Shown: one piece after another, positions 6,041 through 11,174 of the stretch
Layout of the letters: every line of letters starts with the position of its first letter
How positions within the stretch are numbered: position 1 is the first letter of the stretch
From: Saprospiraceae bacterium UBA2365
GTDB taxonomy: Bacteria > Bacteroidota > Bacteroidia > Chitinophagales > Saprospiraceae
Length of the DNA: 11,174 nt
Direction of reading: 5' to 3'
NCBI GenBank assembly: GCA_002344345.1
Contig: DDTL01000059.1
Coordinates: 1 to 11,174 of the forward strand
Position numbers and translations under genes: made by a program
The notes under the pieces: generated by a model
Told to the model about the DNA's origin: nothing
Database searches by the model: none
The model's input: only the letters and a program-made list of their open reading frames with translations

Positions 6041-9000
6041 ATGAGAAAAGCAATATTCCCTGTTTTTTGTGGCATTATGACCGCATTTTTTTTGGCTGGT
6101 TTTCATCAGCCGCTGATTGCGAATAATGATCCTCAACCTGATCACCTGATTTCCTGGATAAAAAATGCAGGTCAGTTCTCTGACGAAATTGCTTTCCTCA
6201 AAAGGACCAATGCTGCAGATATCTGGGTGCTTAAAAACAGGACCATAGTTTATGATATTTCTGCTCCTGACGGGAAAAGGATCAGGTTTGAAGAATTTGT
6301 TCCAAATGATGATTCATATCTTATCAGCCCGATAGGCAAACAGGAAGAAGCACTGAAAGTCAATTATTTTGGCAGTAGTTACCGCACAGGAAACGAAAGC
6401 CTGGAAGCAACTACATTCAGGCGGCTGGATTTTGGTCCGGTAACTGAAGGCACTCATTTACAACTGGATGCATGTCATGGAAATGTAGAAAAGTTGTTGA
6501 TGATACATCCTGGCGCTGATCCTGGTTTAGTGCGTTTTGAACTGAAGGGTATTGAATATATGCGCATGGATGATAATGGGCAGTTGAGTATAATGGCAGA
6601 AGGCCAAAAGATCAGTTTTACAAAACCCATAGCTTGGCAATTGGATGAGAACGGAGAAAAAATATCGGTGGACATTGCTTATTTGACTGATCTGTCAGAT
6701 GGTAAATTCCGGTATGGTTTTGATCTTGCCACGTATGATTTGGCAAAAACTTTATACATCGACCCATTGCTGTCTTCGGCATATTTCGGAGGCAACCAAA
6801 AGGATGTGATTCAGCAGATACGTACAGGATCCAACCATCATGTGTATGTTGCCGGAGTAACAGAATCTCCCAATTTGTTCTCCACGGGTTCTTATGACAA
6901 TACTTACAATGGCAATATGGATATTTTTGCTGCTGTATTCAGTCAGGACCTGACAATGCTGCACAGGATGACATATTTAGGTGGAAGTAAAAAAGACAGT
7001 CTGGGCGCTATGGTTCTGGATCAAAACAATCGTGTATATCTTGTTGGAACCACCGCCTCATCTAATTTCCCGGTAACCCCCAATGCTTATTCAACTGATT
7101 TTTTCGATGCACAGATCAATGTAAGTGACATGTTTGTTGCCTGTCTCAATGATAAAGTAGATCAGTTGGTTTCCTCGACTTACCTGGGTTCGGACAAGGA
7201 GGATAAGGCTTTTGCAATGGATATCAATGCGTTAGGCCAATTGTTTATCGCTGGCATGAGCGCAGGTAAAATGCCTGAAGTCGGTCCGCAATGGCAGACA
7301 TATACGACGGGTCTTGTTTTTGCCAAAATGGATGCTGATCTGGAGAATCTCCTGGCAACCAACAGCATTGGCGAGTTTGGAGAAAGCAGACCAACGGACA
7401 TCGTGGTGGATTCAACCGGTCATCTTTACGCAACAGGATACACCAGGGATGCACAGTTTCCGGTTTCTCCGGGAGCTTTTTCCCAAAATCTGACGGGCAA
7501 AAACGATGCCTTTGTTCTGAGGGTTGAAAAAGACCTTTCTCAGGTGCTTGCCGGAACTTATATCGGTGGTTTTGAAGATGATTATGCATATACTTTAATG
7601 GTTGATACCTTGCAAAATGTATATCTGGCAGGCGAAACCAGATCTTCCAATTTTCCGGTTACGGTCAACGCTGAAGACCATACTTTTACAAATGAATTGC
7701 CCTTGCGTTCTGATGCATTCATCTGTATGATGGACAGCCTTTTGAGGACGATGAAAAACAGTAGTTTTTTCGGAGGATCAGGCAATCAGGCCATTTTTGA
7801 AATAGCCAGAGATAGTTTATTCAATATTGTTTTTGCAGGTTATACGGGTTCTGGTCACATTCCGACATTTTGTTATTCTTATGACGATATATACAATGGT
7901 TTTGAAGATGCATTTATTGGGATGTATAGCGAGAAGCTTGTGCAGCTTGAACACACAACTTTTTTAGGTGGCTCACTCAATGACCGGGCTTTGTGTGTTG
8001 AAATTGGTGAAAAAGGATTCATATATGTGGGTGGAACAACTACATCGTATGATTTTCCTTACAAAAACGGATATGACGGAAGTTATAACGGAGGAGAACG
8101 TGATGGATTTTTAGGTTTGTATTCCACATTGGCAAAGCTGGAGCCTTGTTGTTCAGAACCTGTTTTTCCACAGGTTTTTGCTCAAAATCAACCCACTGAA
8201 CTGACCATCAGGTGGACCAATGCCATTGGCGCTGACGGATATTTCCTCTCAGTAGGCACGGCCGAAGGAGTTTTTGACCTTATATACCATGAAGATGTAG
8301 GCTTGGATACGTTTTACCATCTGGAAGATTTGCCATGTGGAGAAACGATCTATGTTTATGTACATCCATACAATGAGTTTCTGACCAATATCTACTGTGA
8401 TTATTATACATTCTCAACCATCAAACCGCATATTGAAATTCAGGATGTTGATATTTGTCAGGGAGAAAGCTATCTCTGGAGAGGTCAATATTATCATCAA
8501 ACCGGACAGTATATCATAGAAGTGGATAATGGCAATACTTGTCCTGATATTTACAAACTGGATCTGACCGTTCACAAAACCTATGAATTTACAGCCGTCC
8601 ACGAAATATGTCATGGAGATACTTTGTTCTGGCAAGGCGATTTTTATACTCAAAGCGTGTATTTGAGGAAAAAGTATGTGACAGAATTCGGCTGTGACAG
8701 TACTTACATACTTGATCTTTGGGTTTTTCCGGCTCAATCCGTATTTGATACCCTTACATTGTGTTATGGTGATACCATTAGCTGGAATGGCCAGAACTAT
8801 TTTGAAGAGGGCGATTATATTTGTACAAAAACAGATCAGCATGGCTGTGATGTCAGGCACTATTTGCATTTGACAATGAATACACAGTTCATAACAACGA
8901 ACACAAGTATCTGTGAAGGAACATTTTATGTCTGGCATGGTCAATCTTATTCAGTGACCGGACAATATGAATTTACAGGAGAAAATGAAGCCGGTTGTGA

Positions 9001-10117
9001 TACTACCTATTTGTTGGATCTCTTTGTGGAACCATACCAATATGTTTATGATACACTGACACTTTGTGAATGGGATTGTACCTGCTGGCATGATATCATC
9101 GTTTACGAAGCAGGAGATTACGAATACACCGAAGTAGATCCTCATGGATGTACTACTTTTCATCATTTACATCTCATCATCGAAACGAGGCATATTCACG
9201 AATATGCAGAGATATGTGAAGGCGACAGTTATGACTGGTTCGGAGAAGCGTATGATGTCAGCGGCGATTATGATCACCGGATCTTTATGACGGTTGGATG
9301 TGATACCATGCATTTTTTGCATTTGACGGTGATTCCGACGGTGGATGTTTTTGATACGCTGTCGATTTGCAACCTGGATATTTTTTGCTGGCATGGAGTT
9401 CCGATCTATGAGGAAGGTGACTTTGAACTTTTATCTGAGCATGAGGGTTCATGTGACACTTTATATCATCTGAATGTTAGTTTTTATAGTGAATTCATGC
9501 ATTTTGAAGAAATAGCGCTTTGTGAAGGTGATACCTTGGAATGGCATGGAATGGAGATCACAGAAAGCGGCAATTACCAATGGGTGGATCATTCTTTTGA
9601 ATCATGCGACACCATATATCATGCAGATGTAAGCCTGGTAGAGATCAACAATACGATAACAACAGATGGAGAGCTGATCTTGGCGGTTTTTGATCCGGAT
9701 GCTACATATCAGTGGGTTGATTGTGCTGATTTAAGCCCGATACCTGGAGCTGACAGTCATTTTTATGCCCCCGATACCTGCAATACGTTATTTGCCGTGG
9801 TCATTGAGAAAGGCGGATGTAGAGAAATATCTTCATGTGTATGCGTGGAAGGCACAAACGTTGAAGATGTCTCTGCTGGTTTTTTCAAAGTATTTCCCAA
9901 TCCGTCAGATGGCAGGATGCGTCTGCTGACAAGTGAAGGATCTGGAGGAAAATATCGTTTATTTGTCAGGAACATTACCGGAACGATCGTCTATGAAACG
10001 GAACTCACGGGCACAGCAAGTTATCTCGATGTAAGTTATCTGCCTGCCGGAACATACATGTTGAATGCCATTAATTCAGAGAATAATTATCAGGCTAAAA
10101 TAGTGATCACGAGATAA
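6041..10117 (+). CDS. giant T9SS-secreted surface protein: SBBP propeller plus eight Cys/Trp repeats
   Basis: The 1358-residue product begins with a signal peptide (hydrophobic FPVFCGIMTAFFLAGF, cleavage near residue 27). Residues about 33-240, starting HLISWIKNAGQF, resemble the N-terminal domain commonly found before SBBP repeats. Residues about 246-700 hold seven SBBP repeats (for example TYLGGSKKDS at 311, TFLGGSLNDR at 640), the number expected of one seven-bladed propeller. An FN3-like domain (about 704-795) follows. Eight Cys/Trp repeats with a 51-residue period occupy about 798-1199. An Ig-like segment (about 1205-1268, ATYQWVDC ... SSCVC) comes next. The type A T9SS sorting domain (about 1282-1358, VFPNPSDGRM ... 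LPAGTYMLNA) ends the protein. It is therefore expected at the cell surface; adhesion or matrix binding is inference. It is in the same orientation as two other envelope genes but has its own -7 box. No frameshift was found. Confidence 0.92.
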   Translation: MRKAIFPVFCGIMTAFFLAGFHQPLIANNDPQPDHLISWIKNAGQFSDEIAFLKRTNAADIWVLKNRTIVYDISAPDGKRIRFEEFVPNDDSYLISPIGKQEEALKVNYFGSSYRTGNESLEATTFRRLDFGPVTEGTHLQLDACHGNVEKLLMIHPGADPGLVRFELKGIEYMRMDDNGQLSIMAEGQKISFTKPIAWQLDENGEKISVDIAYLTDLSDGKFRYGFDLATYDLAKTLYIDPLLSSAYFGGNQKDVIQQIRTGSNHHVYVAGVTESPNLFSTGSYDNTYNGNMDIFAAVFSQDLTMLHRMTYLGGSKKDSLGAMVLDQNNRVYLVGTTASSNFPVTPNAYSTDFFDAQINVSDMFVACLNDKVDQLVSSTYLGSDKEDKAFAMDINALGQLFIAGMSAGKMPEVGPQWQTYTTGLVFAKMDADLENLLATNSIGEFGESRPTDIVVDSTGHLYATGYTRDAQFPVSPGAFSQNLTGKNDAFVLRVEKDLSQVLAGTYIGGFEDDYAYTLMVDTLQNVYLAGETRSSNFPVTVNAEDHTFTNELPLRSDAFICMMDSLLRTMKNSSFFGGSGNQAIFEIARDSLFNIVFAGYTGSGHIPTFCYSYDDIYNGFEDAFIGMYSEKLVQLEHTTFLGGSLNDRALCVEIGEKGFIYVGGTTTSYDFPYKNGYDGSYNGGERDGFLGLYSTLAKLEPCCSEPVFPQVFAQNQPTELTIRWTNAIGADGYFLSVGTAEGVFDLIYHEDVGLDTFYHLEDLPCGETIYVYVHPYNEFLTNIYCDYYTFSTIKPHIEIQDVDICQGESYLWRGQYYHQTGQYIIEVDNGNTCPDIYKLDLTVHKTYEFTAVHEICHGDTLFWQGDFYTQSVYLRKKYVTEFGCDSTYILDLWVFPAQSVFDTLTLCYGDTISWNGQNYFEEGDYICTKTDQHGCDVRHYLHLTMNTQFITTNTSICEGTFYVWHGQSYSVTGQYEFTGENEAGCDTTYLLDLFVEPYQYVYDTLTLCEWDCTCWHDIIVYEAGDYEYTEVDPHGCTTFHHLHLIIETRHIHEYAEICEGDSYDWFGEAYDVSGDYDHRIFMTVGCDTMHFLHLTVIPTVDVFDTLSICNLDIFCWHGVPIYEEGDFELLSEHEGSCDTLYHLNVSFYSEFMHFEEIALCEGDTLEWHGMEITESGNYQWVDHSFESCDTIYHADVSLVEINNTITTDGELILAVFDPDATYQWVDCADLSPIPGADSHFYAPDTCNTLFAVVIEKGGCREISSCVCVEGTNVEDVSAGFFKVFPNPSDGRMRLLTSEGSGGKYRLFVRNITGTIVYETELTGTASYLDVSYLPAGTYMLNAINSENNYQAKIVITR
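6776..8140 (+). repeat. seven SBBP beta-propeller repeats (protein level)
   Basis: Repeat starts fall near residues 246 (AYFGGNQKDV), 311 (TYLGGSKKDS), 380 (TYLGSDKEDK), 443 (degenerate, SIGEFGESRP), 506 (TYIGGFEDDY), 576 (SFFGGSGNQA) and 640 (TFLGGSLNDR). Most are followed by the x-VYVAGxTxSxxFP strand typical of SBBP units. Spacing is about 63-70 residues. Seven units would close a single propeller. Confidence 0.8.
8432..9637 (+). repeat. eight 51-residue Cys/Trp repeats (protein level)
   Basis: First cysteines lie at residues 806, 857, 908, 958, 1009, 1059, 1110 and 1161, a period of 50-51. In every copy Trp is exactly 7 residues later and a second Cys exactly 28 residues later. The consensus is roughly ICEGDxxxWxGxxYxxxGxY, then about eight residues, GCDTxYxLxLxV. 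The copies differ strongly in DNA sequence, so the array is old rather than a recent slippage product. Confidence 0.93.
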
Positions 10118-10438
10118 ACAGATATAGAGATTAGAGAAATTGTTTTTTTCGTTCAGGGTTTATATCCTGAAAGAGATCATATAGTTTGTCGGTAATCCTG
10201 TGTTTTCATGTAACTTCACATGGATACGCAGTGGAAATAAGGCGTTTAAAAATGAATGGGGATAAAATCCATATTCTTTAAAATTGAAAAACACTTATCA
10301 TCATAAGAAAATAAGCATATTGGCTCGTTCAAAACATTGTTGTTCTATTGAAATGTTGTGCAGTTCGAACCTTGACCTGAAGAATTGCAATTTTTGAATT
10401 AATTCTCAGATATCTTTGAATCAATGGTAAAGAAATTT
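10118..10438. other. intergenic region between the surface-protein gene and tdk
   Basis: The 321-bp gap lies between convergent genes and contains no convincing ORF. Visible structures are a 6-bp stem TTCAGG (10152-10157) with CCTGAA (10166-10171) preceded by a T run, and the perfect palindrome GAATTAATTC (10396-10405). Neither has a T tract in the right place for an intrinsic terminator of either gene. Confidence 0.5.
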
Positions 10439-11047
10439 TTACTCCTGTTTCGTCTCGGGTTTTGACCTGAAATCAAGCACATTACCGATATTATAGCACA
10501 CGCGGCATCGTGGTTCGTATTTGTCTTTTTCTCCCAGAACAACAGTTTCCTGTTCTTCGGTAAGTCTGTAGGAATGAGTTGCCAGGCTACCACAATGGGG
10601 ACAGATTGCATGTACTTTGGTGACATATTCCGCAATGGCCATTAATGAAGGCATCGGACCGAATGGTCTGCCCTTAAAATCCATATCTAAACCAGCCACA
10701 ACTACGCGCATACCGAGAATGGCCAGTTTTTCACATACGCCCGGGAGATCGTTATCAAAAAACTGAGCTTCATCTATGCCGACTACCTGAACATTCCGGT
10801 CAACCATCAGGATGTCAAAACTCGAATCCACCGGCTTGGAACTCAGGGAGTTTTCATCGTGTGAAACCACTGCAATTTTATTGTATCGGACATCTTTTTT
10901 TGGCTTGAAAATGGCGATCCGCTGATTGGCAAACTGCGCCCTTCTCAAACGACGGATCAGCTCTTCTGTTTTGCCGGAAAACATGGACCCTGTGATGACT
11001 TCAATCCATCCACTGCGTTGTCCTCTGAAGATAGGTTCTAAAAACAT
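10439..11047 (-). CDS. tdk: thymidine kinase, type II
   Basis: Thymidine kinase phosphorylates thymidine with ATP in the cytoplasmic pyrimidine salvage pathway. The 202-residue product has the P-loop GSMFSGKT (20-27), IDEAQFF (91-97) with catalytic base Glu93, and the conserved GLDMDFKGRPFGPM (119-132). The four zinc-binding cysteines occur as CPHC (149-152) and CRVC (181-184), with the lasso loop between them. It belongs to the tetrameric TK1-like class, and all key residues are present. The reading frame is open to an ATG at 11104, but the start at 11047 (MFLEPIF) fits the usual N-terminus of Bacteroidota homologues, and a perfect -7 promoter box lies inside the extension, so 11047 is chosen. 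The gene is convergent with the surface-protein gene and stands alone in the visible sequence. Confidence 0.96.
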   Translation of the reverse strand: MFLEPIFRGQRSGWIEVITGSMFSGKTEELIRRLRRAQFANQRIAIFKPKKDVRYNKIAVVSHDENSLSSKPVDSSFDILMVDRNVQVVGIDEAQFFDNDLPGVCEKLAILGMRVVVAGLDMDFKGRPFGPMPSLMAIAEYVTKVHAICPHCGSLATHSYRLTEEQETVVLGEKDKYEPRCRVCYNIGNVLDFRSKPETKQE

Positions 11048-11081
11048 GTATGAAAGTTGGCTGATAAAATAATATTCTTTA

Positions 11082-11089
11082 CAAATGTA
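11082..11089 (-). promoter_or_regulatory. -7 element of the tdk promoter
   Basis: The minus strand reads TACATTTG, a full match to TAnnTTTG. The nearest TTG upstream is only 12 bases away, so the -33 element is weak. Transcription would begin near 11077, about 30 bases before the ATG at 11047. The box lies within the extended reading frame and supports the shorter protein. Confidence 0.5.
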
Positions 11090-11174
11090 GGCAATAATAC
11101 CCAATCTGAATTCAGATAAAAAATAAATATGAATTTTTTTTATTTGAAAACATTGCTGACCGACAAAAATTACA

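Noticed and set aside
8414..8944. 176-residue antisense ORF under the Cys/Trp repeats
   Set aside because: It is opposite a strongly supported coding region and reflects the repeated codon pattern of that gene; it has no start context or family features.
10361..10376. GTTCGAAC resembling a tRNA T-loop
   Set aside because: The flanks do not form a T stem, and no anticodon arm, acceptor stem or CCA lies at the right distance.

Overview
The window is chromosomal DNA from a member of the Bacteroidota, probably a free-living lineage of the Saprospiria or Chitinophagia type. Three kinds of evidence point there. Two genes end in a type IX secretion (T9SS) type A sorting tail. One gene encodes a propeller of SBBP repeats. 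Several genes are preceded by the Bacteroidota -7 promoter element TAnnTTTG rather than a sigma-70 -10 box, and Shine-Dalgarno sequences are weak or absent. RbfA, RecG and thymidine kinase also read as Bacteroidota versions. The narrower placement is inference.

Layout from left to right. Positions 72-299 (minus) encode a small DUF4160 protein in AT-rich DNA, with a good promoter that carries an operator-like inverted repeat. Positions 300-904 hold no gene; this stretch contains a large nested inverted repeat (about 558-736) and a 14-bp tandem repeat (781-822). Next comes a divergent housekeeping pair: rbfA (minus, ribosome maturation) and recG (plus, branched-DNA helicase), separated by 76 bp that hold both promoters and a bulged hairpin. 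A doubtful small membrane or secreted ORF converges on the end of recG.

Positions 3905-10117 (plus) form an envelope and secretion block of three genes: a 192-residue predicted outer-membrane beta-barrel protein; a 345-residue predicted secreted SGNH-hydrolase-like protein with a T9SS tail; and a 1358-residue surface protein. The last consists of a signal peptide, an N-terminal domain, seven SBBP repeats, an FN3-like domain, eight 51-residue Cys/Trp repeats, an Ig-like domain and a T9SS tail. The gaps between these genes (147 and 372 bp) each hold a candidate promoter, so they are more likely separate transcription units than one operon. Thymidine kinase (tdk, minus) closes the window.

The housekeeping genes have no evident functional link with the envelope block. 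The most distinctive element is the eight-repeat region of the large surface protein. Each repeat has Trp exactly 7 and a second Cys exactly 28 residues after the first Cys, and later repeats alternate in a two-repeat super-unit of about 101 residues. I see no CRISPR array, tRNA, rRNA, transposase or phage gene, and no complete novel multi-gene defence or biosynthetic system.
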